From Costus lasius (Eukaryota; Streptophyta; Magnoliopsida; Zingiberales; Costaceae), in contig CM050450.1 of NCBI GenBank assembly GCA_027563935.2, positions 12,011,957 to 12,075,956 of the forward strand: a stretch of DNA of 64,000 bases, given 5' to 3'. Below are positions 11,201 to 24,394 of this stretch, in pieces; within the stretch, counting starts at the first letter, position 1; every line of letters begins with the position of its first letter. The notes beneath the pieces are model-generated. The model was not told the origin of the DNA. It searched no databases and worked only from the letters and a program-made list of their open reading frames with translations. A program made the position numbers and the translations under genes.

Positions 11201-14200
11201 TTTTTTTCCTTCTTTTTTGCAAGAGATTGGAGTCAATCTTGAATCCCCATTTACAAAATTTATCAACACCTTTTCGTGTATAAAAGCGACACTCTGCATC
11301 AGGCTCTTTCATTCTTTTCTGATAAAGTTTGAAACCAACGATTATACTCTCAGGAAATGCTAGCACCGGGCTTGTTCACAAGACAAGAAAGCTTATCGCC
11401 GACCACGGCGATTGCCATCATGGGCGACCCAATTAATGATTAAACATGTGCTTTGATGCGTGGTCATAGTGTTCTACCTCCACTTGTCTAATGCAGAACT
11501 AAGTAACCTGCGCTAATGCACATATCCCTAGTTAATCATGCATGAATTGTTGCAGCCAATATTCCCATGCTAGACGTGGACGTTCAAGTCATTTCATGGT
11601 CTATGGAAGAATAAGAAGAGCTTAATAAGAACATATTTTAATACTACTTTTAACACATGAAAAGTAGAGAACTCAAGAAACCAAGGTGTTGTGCATGCAC
11701 ATGCCTCACCACCGAGCTCTCATTCTCAAGAAGAGAGTGGAAAAGTTTGCCATCAGAGAATATAAATTCCTTCATTGCTTTCAAGGTTGGATCGTTTCTT
11801 TCTCGCCGAACGGGCCAGTAACTATATTCAAATTGAGTAGAATAAACAAACTATCTTATTCCATATAAATTAGACGAGTACAGAAATAAATTCATGAACC
11901 AACAGTTTTGTACCTGTCGATCACATGGCCCAATAAACAGAATCATTGAACTAAATACAAGAGTATTCTCAAAATGTTTTAAAGTGATAAAAACAAAAAA
12001 CGCGAAGTGTTTAAATGTAGCAATAGAAACAAAAAAGAGAATTATCAAGATTCTCAGCCCGTATTAACTTATTACGAGCGGTGCATGCGTTTTGCGTTAC
12101 GAGATATTATAACTTGTTAGTCTTTTCTTCATTTTCTGCTTTCTAATTCCCCATTCCAAGATTCCAACTAAGTCTGGTGCCGGGCATTTTTTTGTTTCTA
12201 CGTTATTAACTAAAATGATGGGATTTGACCTGAGATCTTGTTAGATCTTGTTGTTATCAACAACTGAGGTCTTTGATAATTGGACTGACACCTAATTCAA
12301 TTTTATAATTTAATAAAGCTAAAATATCCTATTATTTAGTACTTTAAAATACTTTACTTTTTAATTGCCCATACATATCTGTCTAAGAGCTAGACGAGAT
12401 TTTACTTAATGCACACCCTTAACTATCCTCACATTTAGATAGGGATGGCAAATTCAGAAAAAAACTACTGAACCTAACCTGGTTAAGTCAGATTTCATGC
12501 CTATTAAGTGGGTTTGGTCAAGCTCAGGTAAGGAATATGCCTAATTATAGTTTAGGTTCAGAGTTTGATTCAAATGTGGGTTCAGTTCAATAGACTTTTC
12601 TCCCAATCTATTGAATTTCCTAATTATTTACACCAAATTCACAAGTAATCAAAGGATTTTAAGGTGCAAACTTGGAGCAAGGTTCTTCTTGCGTTTCGAA
12701 GAAAATTATAAGCAAGGATCTTTAGTATATATTGATATAATGTATCAGAACTTAAACTATTAAACGGTGTCAAGGCCAAAAAGAGTTTAGTTTTATTGTG
12801 GGTGGTGGGGAAACGCCGACTATCCTATACTTCGCAGGTAATCCAGAAGTCTGATTAGAACAGATAAATTTTTTCAGTTGGCTTCTTGAATTCAACGAAC
12901 AAGCAATAAGTCAAAAGCAATTCATATTCATATGAAGCGAAAAATTTGATTAAACAAATTATTTATTTCAATATGCTACAATACATAAGCACATCGATCA
13001 TTTTGTGCATCTTTTGATGGACCATCAACTTGTAATCGTTATGCTGGATTCCGTAAAAGTATACTAAGATATTTATTCAGTAGTCAGTGCAAGTAGGCCT
13101 AAATAATTCTCCATTTACCGGAACATGTGCTGGCGTCAATGGAGAAGATGCAGAATACATGATAAATAATGTGTTCTCTCAGTTATTTATCCACTTTCTA
13201 TGATTGGATTGCAGCCTCTTGAGGATAAGTGATAATTTAACCATGTTTGGAAATGAAAAGATTAAATTGTCCGATGAATGTCATATATCATGTTAATTTT
13301 GCATGATGCGTAGAGTAGAATTGATTGTTAAAGAAACATTTCAAATCTGTTATTGATGCAATTGATATCAGACAAATATATTAGTAATTTAGGAATATTA
13401 TTGATTACCAACTTTGCAAATAAACATTGCATCTCAACTAGTACATTTATTAAGTCACAAATTAAATCTGTTGTCGACACTATATGATGCAATTTTTTGG
13501 TGCAATATAAGACCTAGGACCACAATGTACCAAGTCACATATTAGTATCATCTGTTTCAAATGCGAGAGAAATTATAAAGCACTTCTAAATTAGCCCGAA
13601 CAAAACTTAATATTTCAGTTTTTTGCAATATTTTTATCTTCTGTTAGTATTCAAAAACCAAGGATTAAAATATCAACTTTCTTAAAAGAAATGAATAAGT
13701 GCATATTACAAACTTACAACCGGAAGTATAAAACCTTAATTCAATACCTGGAAATACGAGTCATCCCCATATTGATTTTTCAGATGAGCGATCAAAAGGC
13801 ACTGTACAATACCAAAGATAATTTAATTACATAACTCAGAAAAACAAAATTCCAATTATGATAGTGATAAAGATCTCAAGTAGACAAGTACCACCTGAAC
13901 TTAAGATATCAAGCAGTAATTTTTGCTAGCAAAGTTTGTGTGAAAACTGGAATTTGAGGATCTTAGCAGGAAGTCAACTAAGGAAGTCTGAGTTAACGGA
14001 ATGTTTAGAGAACTGAAGTGAATGCTATGAATTGATACTAATGCAGTCTGGAGTAAAAGAGATAACCATATCAATTAGATGAAACAAACAAGACCAGAAC
14101 AAGTTAGTAGTCCATAAACATTTACAAAGCGATTAATCAAACAGCTATTGCTTCCTTGCGATGCATCATCTCAGTTTGACTCCAAGTTCCTCAAGATATA

Positions 14201-14580
14201 AACAACATATTTGATCGACTTCTTCATGAACTTTTGTAGGAACACCCAAGATAAACATAAAAGTCAGGGTAAATCCAAGGTTAATTTCATCATACAAGTT
14301 GAAGCTTCATTTTCAATAGTAAAATATGCCAAAAAAAAGTGCAATATGAATCTGTTCTAGCAGTACCAGCAATGGGTGCTTATAGTCATGAAATAAGTAT
14401 AATGTAGATTTAGAAAATGAACACTTAGATCTTGTTATGCTAATTATTTTGCCTCATAAAATATCCATCGGAAATCTGGTCTTAGATGCATTCTAAAAGC
14501 ATGAACTGCCTGGAAATGTTAAACACCAACTTCAGCTCCCGTCACATGGAGCTCTCATGAGCCATGGCCAACCCACCAGC
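8293..14580. other. Long AT-rich intergenic region upstream of YUCCA
   Basis: About 6.3 kb with no convincing gene. Short open frames at 8435-8671, 9075-9332 and 11070-11363 have no recognisable domain and lie in AT-rich sequence. A long T-run occurs near 11190. Any distal regulatory sequence for the YUCCA gene would lie here, but no element is supported from motif evidence alone. Confidence 0.5.
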
Positions 14581-14584
14581 CACC

Positions 14585-14592
14585 TATTTAAA
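14585..14592 (+). promoter_or_regulatory. TATA box of the YUCCA gene
   Basis: TATTTAAA lies 141-148 bp upstream of the ATG at 14733, in a C/T-rich leader typical of plant promoters. Confidence 0.55.
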
Positions 14593-14732
14593 CACCTCTC
14601 CTTTCCCACTTTATCACAAGTCAGCCGTTCCCTCATTTCCATCCATTTCTCCGTCAGCTTCTCTTCATTCCTACAACTCTTCTACTTCCTACTACAACTT
14701 AAGACTCCGGCGCCACATATACAAAAACAACA

Positions 14733-16175
14733 ATGGCCATTATGACTGATCCATTCGACTTCTCACGGCGGTGTGTCCTGGTGACAGGGCCGATCATCGT
14801 CGGTGCTGGGCCGTCCGGTCTAGCAGTTGCAGCCAGCCTGAAGGAGCAGGGCGTGCCCTTTGTCATTCTTGAACGAGCCGACTGCATTGCCTCTCTCTGG
14901 CAAAAGCGCACATACGACCGCCTCAAGCTCCACCTGCCTAAGCAGTTCTGCCAGCTTCCCAAGCTCCCCTTTCCAGAGCACTACCCAGAGTACCCCTCGA
15001 AGAAGCAATTTGTCGAGTACCTGGAGGGCTACGCGAAGCATTTCGAGATCCACCCACGGTTCAACCAGGCCGTGCAGTCGGCTAGGTACGACGAGACCAG
15101 TGGCCTGTGGCGAGTGCGCACGGTGGGCTGCGGCGCTGAGGCAGGAAAGCGGAACCTCGAGGTGGAGTACATTTGCCGGTGGCTGGTAGTGGCCACGGGC
15201 GAGAACGCCGAGAAGGTCATTCCCGAGCTGGAGAGGCTTGGAGAGTTCGGCGGCGACATCATGCACGCGTCGGAGTATAAGTCCGGCGAGTCCTACCGCG
15301 GTAAGCGCGTGCTAGTGGTCGGCTGCGGCAACTCCGGCATGGAGCTCAGCCTCGACCTATGCGACCACGAGGCGTTCCCGGTCATGGTGGTCCGCGATTC
15401 GGTAAGTGATCATTCCCAGAGCAAACCCAAAACCAAATATTGCTTCCGTAACCACCAATTGATGACGGAAACTCGATTCGATTCCAGGTTCATGTGTTGC
15501 CGAGGGAGGCGCTTGGGAAATCAACTTTCGAGCTGGCGGTGCTGCTGATGAAGTGGTTGCCACTATGGTTGGTGGACAAGATTCTACTGCTGTTGGCGTG
15601 GCTAGTGCTAGGAAACATAGAGAAATACGGGTTGAAGAGACCATCCATGGGTCCCCTGGAGCTCAAGAACGCGGAGGGTAAAACCCCCGTCCTCGACATC
15701 GGAGCTCTGGGCAGGATAAGATCTGGCGATATCAAGGTGGTGCCAGGAATCAAGAGGTTCTCGCCGGGGAGAGTGGAGCTCGTAGATGGCCAAGTGCTCG
15801 ACATCGATTCCGTCATCTTGGCCACCGGATACCGGAGCAATGTCCCCCAATGGCTTCAGGTACAAACATGGATACGAATCTCCACTCAACGATGTTCCAT
15901 TTTGCATTAAATGAGGGATTAATATGCGCTTGTTTAAAATTTAGGGCTGCGATTTCTTCTCCAAGGATGGGTTTCCAAAGACCCCGTTCCCAAATGGGTG
16001 GAAAGGGCAGTCCGGGCTTTACGCGGTGGGGTTCACGAGAAGGGGTCTTTCTGGGGCTTCCACGGACGCGGTGAGGACGGCCATGGACATCGGGAGGATG
16101 TGGAAGGAGGAGACGAAGCCGTGCCGGTCGCGGCCGGCCGCCGCCTGCCACCGGAGATGCATCTCACAGTTCTGA
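14733..16175 (+). CDS. YUC: YUCCA-type flavin-containing monooxygenase (indole-3-pyruvate monooxygenase)
   Basis: Exons are 14733-15401, 15488-15859 and 15945-16175, all joined in phase 0. Introns have GTAAGT..CCAG and GTACAA..TTAG borders. The product is 423 residues, the usual YUCCA length. The FAD-binding GAGPSG motif is at residues 24-29, the NADPH-binding GCGNSG at 197-202 and the conserved [11 protein letters not shown] at 335-345. The last exon carries the family-typical FPNGWKG and [14 protein letters not shown] segments. Family knowledge: YUCCAs convert indole-3-pyruvate to indole-3-acetic acid, the rate-limiting step of auxin synthesis, in cytosol or at the ER. All motifs are intact and no stop or frameshift is seen, so it looks functional. 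Which YUC paralogue it is cannot be settled here. A chromovirus lies about 580 bp downstream. Confidence 0.95.
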
Positions 16176-16440
16176 ATCCAAATTTCCCGTCCTCCCCTGT
16201 TTTTTGCCTTTCTTGTTTGTAGCATCTGCTTAAGTAGTGCAAAGTAGAGCAGCAGAAGTGCACGGAGCCCTCTCTCAAAGGAGCCCAAATTTTGGCATAG
16301 GAATGGGCCTACTGTATTGTAGAGAACTACAGTAAAGGAGATGATGAGGCTTTTCTCCACTTTTGTGAGCTCTGTTACTCTGTATTCCATTTGGAATTTC
16401 TACTTAAAATGAAAAGAGCAGCGTCTCTCTCCAATGCTTT

Positions 16441-16446
16441 AATAAA
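16441..16446 (+). terminator. Possible polyadenylation signal of the YUCCA gene
   Basis: AATAAA lies 266 bp after the stop codon, where the sequence turns AT-rich. It is a plausible but unproven 3' end. Confidence 0.35.
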
Positions 16447-16659
16447 ATATTTTTTAAAAAATTATAAAATTATGCTTAGTAAAATAGACAAAAAATAAGA
16501 AAGAAAAAAATTAAAGTTAAAATAAGAGAAAAAATAACTCTATTTACTTTTTATCTAAATTAGACATAAAGTTAGATCTGCACTTTCAATGTCTATTTTC
16601 ACTCCTTTTTTTCATATCTGCTCTCCCTCTTATGTTTCTTTTGCAATCTTTTTCACTGT

Positions 16660-16750
16660 TGCTATCGTCACCATCATCGTCATCGTCGTTGTTGCCATCA
16701 CCATCATCGTATCATCGTCACCTCTTCACTGTCACCTTTCACCTCTTGTC
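16660..16750 (+). repeat. ATC/GTC-type trinucleotide-rich low-complexity tract
   Basis: Imperfect repeats of CATCATCGTC and CACCATCATCG. The chromovirus inserted at its right edge, and the tract resumes briefly at 23288 (CTGCCACTTCTCATTGTCG). Confidence 0.65.
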
Positions 16751-16756
16751 ACTGCC

Positions 16757-18663
16757 TGTCATGCCCCGATAAATAACTCAATTTACCGAGACACAACAAT
16801 TTGGCATGTTAAACATGCACTACAAAAATCGAATCCATAATTCACAAAACCATTAATAAAATTCCAATATCATTAAATCACAAATTCTTATAACAAGTCT
16901 CAAAACCAATTTAAGATATTTAATCCAAACTATCAGAGTTCAAAACTTAAAATCTGACTATCCAACTATAAAAATAAACATAAGAAAACTATAATCAATG
17001 TATGTCCAGATAAAACAAGAAATAGAAGATATGACAAATCACTAGACACTCTCCAAGGAAGCCTCTAGTCTATCTATCCACCTCTAGACTGCAACTGATC
17101 AGTACCTGGAAGCAATAACAAAGTGGGGTTAGCCAAATAGCTAAGTAGGGATTTACAAGAATATGAATGCATGTTCAAGAATGATATCAAGTTTATGAAC
17201 TACATGAGGAGCAAATATGAAATAATATGTAACATAAAGATCCTATCACATCAAAATATGGAGCTGTTCATGGTCACAAAAATTGCATTATGCCTCATAC
17301 TCTAATAAGAGTGGTTCCACCCCCAAGCTCCAAAAGTGGAACGACTGCCATCAGATAGCCCGATAGTGTTGCGTCCAACACTTGGAAACCCCAGTATTGT
17401 CCAAAGGACAATCTGGCAGTAACCCTGACCGGCAACCACCAATGGCCCATACACAGTCGGCGCTATGGTCTAATACGTGACCTCGCCGACGGATCTCCAC
17501 TCCATATACGGCGAGCATGCTCGAAATGTACAACAACAAATCTCAACACACCATAAAATATTATATCTCAACCATGTGTATATAACAACAATAATCACAT
17601 CACGAAGATATGCTCAACAGCCAAACAAAATATGCATTTATAACCTCTTTCATGATAACAAATAGAAATCAATCACACATCTATATGCAGCAATGAAATT
17701 AATACGAGAACAAACGATATAAGATACAAATCAAAGCAGATAGAAGCACAAAGGATTGGTGTCTAAGCACATGACTTAGCACCGTACAAGAAAATATAGG
17801 TAGGATCTCTACCTGAAAATCAAAATCCTCTGACACAAGAATATACCACAGTACTCACACCTCAGGCACGCCTAGTCCCAAGTCCAAGTTACCTTATAAT
17901 AAACATGCCAAGAAAATAGTATCAATTATCATCTAAGTCTAGTCATCACACATCTACAAAATAATATATTCCTATCATGAATGTCTTTAATCCTGATTTT
18001 ACAAATATGATATACCTACCTAAATTCCAATTATCACATTGGTATTTTCATCTTAATCTAGCATGCATATTTAACCCTATATTCATCCACAATAAAATTA
18101 GGCAACAAACTGTATAATCTAACTAAATCTACCAATTACACATGTCATACATCCCTAAACATGCTAAGAAAACTAGGGTTAAAATCTTACTTGCCTAGTA
18201 TCAAAATCAACACACAACGAAGAGGAGAGGGGCACCGGCACTGTACGTCGCCGGAACCCTACTCACCACCATCAATCGCCGCCGCCGGCGGCGGCAAGGG
18301 AAGAGGGCTGGGATGACAGGGAAGAGGAAAGGAGGAAGGATCAAAGCCACCACCGCCGCTCGTCGCTGCTACGACGAGATCCGCCGCTGCCTGCACGCTC
18401 GCAGCTAAATTCGTCAAATGCCGCCGCCTGCCGCCAATCGACGTCGAGAAGAGGGAAGGAAGGCTGGCGCAAGTCTTCCAAGGTTCCCGTCAGCTCCGAT
18501 CGTCGCCACCGAAGGAGGAAACGAGGGAGAAAGGTAATCGGGTGAGCTGCGCACGCAAGGAAGAGAAACAGTAATAGGGTTTTGATTTTTTTTTTAAATA
18601 ACTATTTATACTTAGTATTATTACTAATTTATTAATTATTATTTTTTTTATAAAAATATAACA
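16757..18663 (-). repeat. 3' LTR of chromovirus A
   Basis: It is complete, from TGTCATGCCCCG to AAATATAACA on the plus strand. The adjoining purine-rich strand at 18664-18690 marks the polypurine tract side. A GC-rich part (about 18200-18560) contains CGCCGCCG runs. Confidence 0.9.
17291..17381 (-). other. LTR block conserved with a second chromovirus family
   Basis: Read on the minus strand it begins GTGTTGGACGCAACACTATC. A diverged match, beginning GTGTTGGACGCTACACTAGC, lies in the LTRs of the other family at 50652-50740 and 60489-60575. The copy in the other LTR of this element is at 21884-21974. The rest of the two LTR types aligns poorly by eye. Confidence 0.6.
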
Positions 18664-18705
18664 ATATACTCTCCATTAAAAAGAATTTGGTCCCCAAATT
18701 CACTT

Positions 18706-21375
18706 ACCGTGATCAAACACGTGAGGGTACTGAGCCATAACATCTTCCTCTATTTCCCAAGTCGCCTCACAATCTGGGTGATGCTGTCATCCAACTTTAA
18801 CCAACTTGACAACTTTGTTTCTCAAACGATGCTCTTTTCTGTCCAAAATCTGAACTGGATGCTCAATGAAGGTTGCATTTGACTGGATTGGTACTGATAA
18901 TTCTCTCAACACATGGCTGGAATCAAAAATATATTTTCTCAACATTGATACATGAAAAACATTATGCACTCCAGAAAGTGATGGGGGCAAAGCTAGTCTA
19001 TAAGCCACAACTCCAATGCCATCAAGTATTTCAAAAGGGCCAATATATCTAGGAGCTAGCTTCCCTTTCTTTCCAAATCTCATTATACCTTTTAGAGGTG
19101 ACACCTTTAAGAATACATGATCTCCTACAGCAAATTCCAATGCTCTCCTTCTCTTGTCAGCATAACTCTTTTGTCTACTCTGAGCAGTTAACAATTGATG
19201 TTTAATCATTTGAACTATTTCAGCATCTTCTTCAATCATTTCAGGACCCAAAATCTATTTTTCTTCTACCTCATTCCATAACACAGGTGATCTACACCTT
19301 CTACCATATAGGGCTTCAAATGGAGCCATCTGAATTGCTGAGTGATAACTGTTATTATATGCAAACTTTGCTAAGTGCAAATAATATTCCCAACCACCTC
19401 CAAAATCTAGTACACATGCTCTGAGCAAATCCTCTAAAGTCTGAATAGTCCTCTCTAACTGCCTATCTGTCTGAAGATGAAAAGTTGTACTAAAATGTAA
19501 CTGTGTCCCCAAAGCTCTATGTAAACTGCCCCAAAAATGAGAAGTAAATCTAGGATCTTGATCTGATATTATACTCATAGGTACACCATGCAATCTTACA
19601 ATTTCTCTACAATACAAGTTTGCCAATTTATCCAATGTGTCAGTTTTTTTAACCGGTAAGAAGTGAGCTGATTTGGTTAATCTATCAAAAATTACCTATA
19701 TAGAATCATGTCCTCTTTGTGATCTTGGAAGTCCTGAAATAAAATCCATAGTTATATGCTCCCATTTCCACTCAGGGATAGGAATATTTTGTAATTCTCC
19801 TGCTGGTCTCAAATGCTCAGCCTTAACTTGTTGACATATCAAACATTGTGAAACAAATCTAGCAACATCGTTTTTCATTCCATCCCACCAATAATATCTT
19901 TTAAGATCTTTATACATTTTACCACTGTCTGGATGAATAGTAAACTTTGATCTATGAGCTTCTCTCAAAAGTTCTTCCTTTGCAAACTCAGGTACACATA
20001 ATCTGCCCTTACACTTTAAAATGCCTTCTAAATCTTTACTAAACTTTGGTATCTTACCATTCTCAACAATCTCTACTATTTTCTCAAATTTTCATCCTCC
20101 ATTTGGTGTTCTTTAATTTTCTTAACAATCTCTGACTCTATTGCCATAAATGCAATATATCTTGTTCTTGCTTGACTTACTATCTCAAATCTCAAATCAG
20201 TAATTTGTTTTACCAACTCTGTTTGTGCTACTTTTAGATGAGTTAACTGTTCCACTGATTTTCTACTTAAAGCATCAGCCACCACATTTGCTTTGCCAGG
20301 ATGATAATTAATTTTACAATCATAATTTTTCAGAAACTCTATCCATCTTCTTTGTCTCATATTCAATTCTTTCTGACTGAATAAATATTTCAAACTCTTA
20401 TGATCAGTAAATATTTCAAATTGCACACCATAAAGGTAATGTCTCCATAATTTCAACACAAAAATTATTGCTACCAACTCTAAGTCATGCACAGGATAAT
20501 TCTTTTCATGCTCTTTAAGTTGTCTATAGGCATATGCTACTACCTTCTCATGCTGCATCAAAACTCCACCCCAACCCTTGGATTGAGGCATCAGTATAAA
20601 TGATATACCCTTGATCCCCTAATGGAACTACTAAAATAGGTGCACTTATCAGTCTCTTCTTAAGTTCCTGAAAACTATTTTCACAAGAATCATCCCAATT
20701 AAATTTTACCTCTTTTCTAGTTAATTGAGTCAAAGGAGCAGCTAATAAAGAAAACCCTTGCACAAAACGTCTATAATAACCTGCCAACCCAAGAAAACTC
20801 CTTATCTCCTGCACTGACTTTGGCCTTTTCCACTCAGAGACTGCATTAATCTTTTGAGGATCCACAACTATACCTTCTCCTGAAATTACATGACCCAAAA
20901 ATGTAACTTTATCAAGCCAAAAGGCATACTTGCTAAACTTTGCAAATAGCTTTTCCTGTCTCAGTCTTTCAAGTACTCTTCTTAGATGTTCTTTGTGCAC
21001 ATTTTCACCACAATAGTATATTAAAATATCATTAATAAAACCCACAACAAATTTATCCAAATAATCGATAAATACCCGGTTCATCAAATCCATAAAAATT
21101 GCTGGTGCATTAGTTAAACCAAAAGGCATTACCAAAAACTCATAATGACCATACCTAGTCCGAAAAGCATTCTTTGATATATCTTCATCCCTGACCTTCA
21201 CTTGATGATATTCATATCTCAAATCAATTTTAAAGAAAACACTGCTGCCCTTGAGCTGATCAAATAAATCATCGATTCTTGGCAAAGGATATTTATTTTT
21301 GACTGTGACAGCATTCAGTTGCCTATAATCGATGCATAATCTCATTGATCCATTTTTCTTTTTGACAAACAACAC
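18706..21375 (-). pseudogene. Partial pol of chromovirus A: RT, RNase H, integrase, chromodomain-like tail
   Basis: On the minus strand the frame begins mid-RT ([19 protein letters not shown]). The RT catalytic box reads FIND instead of FIDD (about 21027-21038). A 1-nt shift near 20580 breaks the RT/RNase H link (TDAS then GGVLMQHEK), and a second shift lies near 20085. The integrase HHCC zinc finger (HRSKFTIH, CLICQQVK) is at about 19850-19950 and the core follows. Stops occur at 19696 (TAG at the W of DSIWV), 19255 (TAG) and 18787 (TGA at the W of the chromodomain-like VKVxWxxH motif). After the last stop the frame continues as DCEATWEIEED to about 18706, the group II chromodomain hallmark of Tekay-type elements. 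Confidence 0.9.
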
Positions 21376-21376
21376 A

Positions 21377-23287
21377 AATTTGGCATGTTAAACATGCACT
21401 ACAAAAATCGAATCCATAATTTACAAAACCATTAATAAAATTCCAATATCATTAAATTACAAATTCTTATAACAAGTTTCAAAACCAATTTAAGATATTT
21501 AATCCAAACTATCAGAGTTCAAAACTTAAAATCTGACTGTCCAACTATAAAAATAAACATAAAAAAACTATAATCAATGTATGTCCAGATAAAACAAGAA
21601 ATAGAAGATATGACAAATCACTAGACACTCTCCAAGGAAGCCTCTAGTCTATCTATCCACCTCTAGACTGCAACTGATCAGTACCTGGAAGCAATAACAA
21701 AGGGGGGTTAGCCAAATAGCTAAGTAGGGATTTACAAGAATATGAATGCGTGTTCAAGAATGATATCAAGTTTATGAACTACATGAGTACCATATATAAA
21801 TGAGCAAATATGAAATAATATGTAACATAAAGATCCTATTACATCAAAATATGGAGCTGTTCATGATCACAAAAATTACATTATGCCTCACACTCTAATA
21901 AGAGTGATTCCACCCCCAAGCTCCAAAAGTGAAACGACTGCCATCAGACAGCCCGATAGTGTTGCGTCCAACACTTGGAAACCCCAGTATTGTCCAAAGG
22001 ACAATCTGGCAGTAACCCTGAGCGGCAACCACCAATGGCCTGCACACAGTCGGCGCTATGGTCTAATACGTGACCTCGCCGACGGATCTCCACTCCACAT
22101 ACGGCGCGCATGCTCAAAGCGTACAACAACAAATCTCAACACACCATAAAATATCATATCTCAACCATGTGTATATAACAACAATAATCACATCACGAAG
22201 GTATGCTCAACAGCCAAACAAAATATGCATTTATAACCTCTTTCATGATAACAAATAGAAATCAATCACACATCTATATACAGCAATGAAATTAATATGA
22301 GGACAAACGATGTAAGATACAAATCAAAGCAGATAGAAACACAAAGGATTGGTGTCTAAGCACATGACTTAGCACCGTACAAGAAAATGAGGGTAGGATC
22401 CCTACCTGAAAGTCAAAATCCTCTATCACAAGAATATACCACGATACTCACACCTCAGGCACGCCTAGTCCCAAGTCCAAGTTACCTTACAATAAACATG
22501 CAAAGAAAATAGTATCAATTATCATCTAAGTCTAGTCATCACACATCTACAAAATAATATATTTCTATCATGAATGTCTTTAATCCTGATTTTACAAATA
22601 TGATATACCTACCTAAATTCCAATTATCACATTGGTACTTTCATCTAAATCTAGCATGCATATTTAACCCTATATTCATCCATAATAAAATTAGGCAACA
22701 AACTGTATAATCCATCTAAATCTACCAATTACACATGTAATACATCCCTAAACATGCTAGGAAAACTAGGGTTAAAATCTTACTTGCCTAGTATCAAAAT
22801 CAACACACAAAGAAGAGGGGAGGGGTGCTAGTACTGTACGTCGCCGGAACCCTACTCATCGCCGTCAATCGCCGCCGCCGCCGGCAAGGGAAGAGGGCTG
22901 GGACGACAGGGAAGAGGAAAGGAGGAAGGATCAAAGCCGCCACTGCCGCTCATCGCTGCTACGACGAGATCTGTCGCAGCTTGCACGCTCGCAGCTAAAC
23001 TTGTCGAATGCCGTCGCCTGCCGCCAATCGACGCTGGGAAGAGGGAAGGAAGGCTGGCGCAAGTCTTCCAAGGTTGCCGCCGGCTTTGATCGTCGCCGCC
23101 GGAGGAGGAAACGAGGGAGAAAGGGAATCGGGTGAGCGGTGCGATGAGGGAGAATGAGAATCGGGGGTGAGCGGCGCACGCAGGGAAGAGAAACAGTAAT
23201 AGGGTTTTGATTTTTTTTTAAATAACTATTTATATTTATTATTATTACTAATTTATTAATTATTAATTTTTTTATAAAAATATAACA
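21377..23287 (-). repeat. 5' LTR of chromovirus A, inner end truncated
   Basis: It matches 16798-18663 collinearly, but the first 41 bp of the left LTR have no counterpart. The junction with RT sequence is at about 21373-21377. Confidence 0.9.
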
Positions 23288-23292
23288 CTGCC

Positions 23293-24394
23293 ACTTCTCA
23301 TTGTCGTTGTCGGCATAAAAATAAAAAAATAAAAGCATATTTATCAATTTTTTAACTTTCTTTTCCTTTAAATAAATGCAAAAAAATCTAATTATGTCAT
23401 TTTTTTTTTATTTTTCTTTTTTTTCTTACTTTACTTAACTTTCTTTCTTTTCTACTAAACACATAAACATTTTTTCCATAAAAATATTTTTTTGCCCCCT
23501 TTCTTCCCTTATCCATATTTTTAGGAAGCCAATCTACTATTTCAATTTTTTTTTTTCACATTGCAGCCCTTTAACTTTTATCTAGCTCATTGACTTTCAT
23601 GTCATGCAATGCAATGGAGTTCCTAATGTGCTTATTAGTGAAAAACTGGTCTATCTTGATGCTACTTTTCATGAATAAAACATATGCTAGCATGAGAAGC
23701 CAAAATCATGATTTTGGCAATAAAATTCAAGAAATATATAAGCTTGTGTACGGAGGAACACATATAAATGGTATAAAAAATGGTGCAAGTGAGCTTAGTG
23801 AGTGAACATTTTGAGTAAGAGTTGACTGATATTGTTTTTTATGAGGTGGTTAACTATCTTCTTCAACCAAATTCATGAGAAGCTCATACGAAGTTATGGT
23901 TATGGGTCAACTCAAGGATCTCACATATCAAAAGTCAAAGTCAAAACACCATATGGTTGAGATAGAAAAAAGCTGATGAAGGTAAAAGTTAGAACTCTTT
24001 TCCTCGAGCAATGAAGAAGGAACCATTTCTCATATTCTTGAAAGCAATAAAGCACTTAACTAAATATGCACACACAATATAATGCATTAAACTCACAGCA
24101 AAGTTTGATCAAAAACATTAATTTATTTTTTGCTCGTATAAAAAAAATTGATGGATCATAACATTTTTCCCACGATTAAAAGAATTATCACTTAGATCGA
24201 AAGTTCTAGTCAACCAAAATGTATTCCCATAAATTAGTTCAACTGGTATGAATTTTAGTTATGAACAATAAAAACATATTTAATTGTCGAGAGGGCAGTA
24301 AGAATAAGGATATATTTAATCACTATATAAGCATAATTGAATATAACCCTTTTAGAAAACCTTATTTGAGAGTTTTTTTTTCCCTGTTCTTGGT
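23293..24394. other. AT-rich intergenic DNA before the PTAC3-like gene
   Basis: It contains T-rich runs at 23400-23560 and no recognised gene or repeat end. The promoter of the PTAC3-like gene should be in the last few hundred bases, but no clear TATA box is seen. Confidence 0.45.

Larger units (their letters stand above)
16757..23287 (-). mobile_element. Ty3 chromovirus (Tekay/Del-like) A, internally deleted
   Basis: LTRs of 1907 bp (16757-18663) and about 1911 bp (21377-23287) flank a pol region read on the minus strand. The outer ends start TGTCATGCCCC and end TATAACA. A 5-bp target duplication, CTGCC, flanks the element at 16752-16756 and 23288-23292. The interior holds only RT to integrase. 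The right (5') LTR lacks the 41 bp at its inner end, and the primer-binding site, gag, protease and RT N-terminus are gone in the same deletion. The LTRs look about 96-97% identical by eye, with two length differences (about 14 bp near 21787 and about 35 bp near 23140). Confidence 0.93.

Noticed and set aside
11070..11363. 97-codon plus-strand open frame spanning a T-run
   Set aside because: It includes a poly-Phe stretch from a homopolymer tract, so it is unlikely to be coding.
12420..12610. Possible hAT-type end (AGGGATGGCAAATTC) in the intergenic region
   Set aside because: No matching inverted end or target duplication could be found.
14820..15266. Minus-strand 148-codon frame across YUCCA exon 1
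   Set aside because: Antisense shadow of a GC-rich exon; the plus strand has intact FAD and NADPH motifs.
17351..22132. Similar 62-codon minus-strand frames in both LTRs of chromovirus A (17351-17539 and 21944-22132)
   Set aside because: They are identical by position in duplicated LTRs and overlap the conserved nucleotide block. Conservation is better explained at DNA or RNA level than as a protein.
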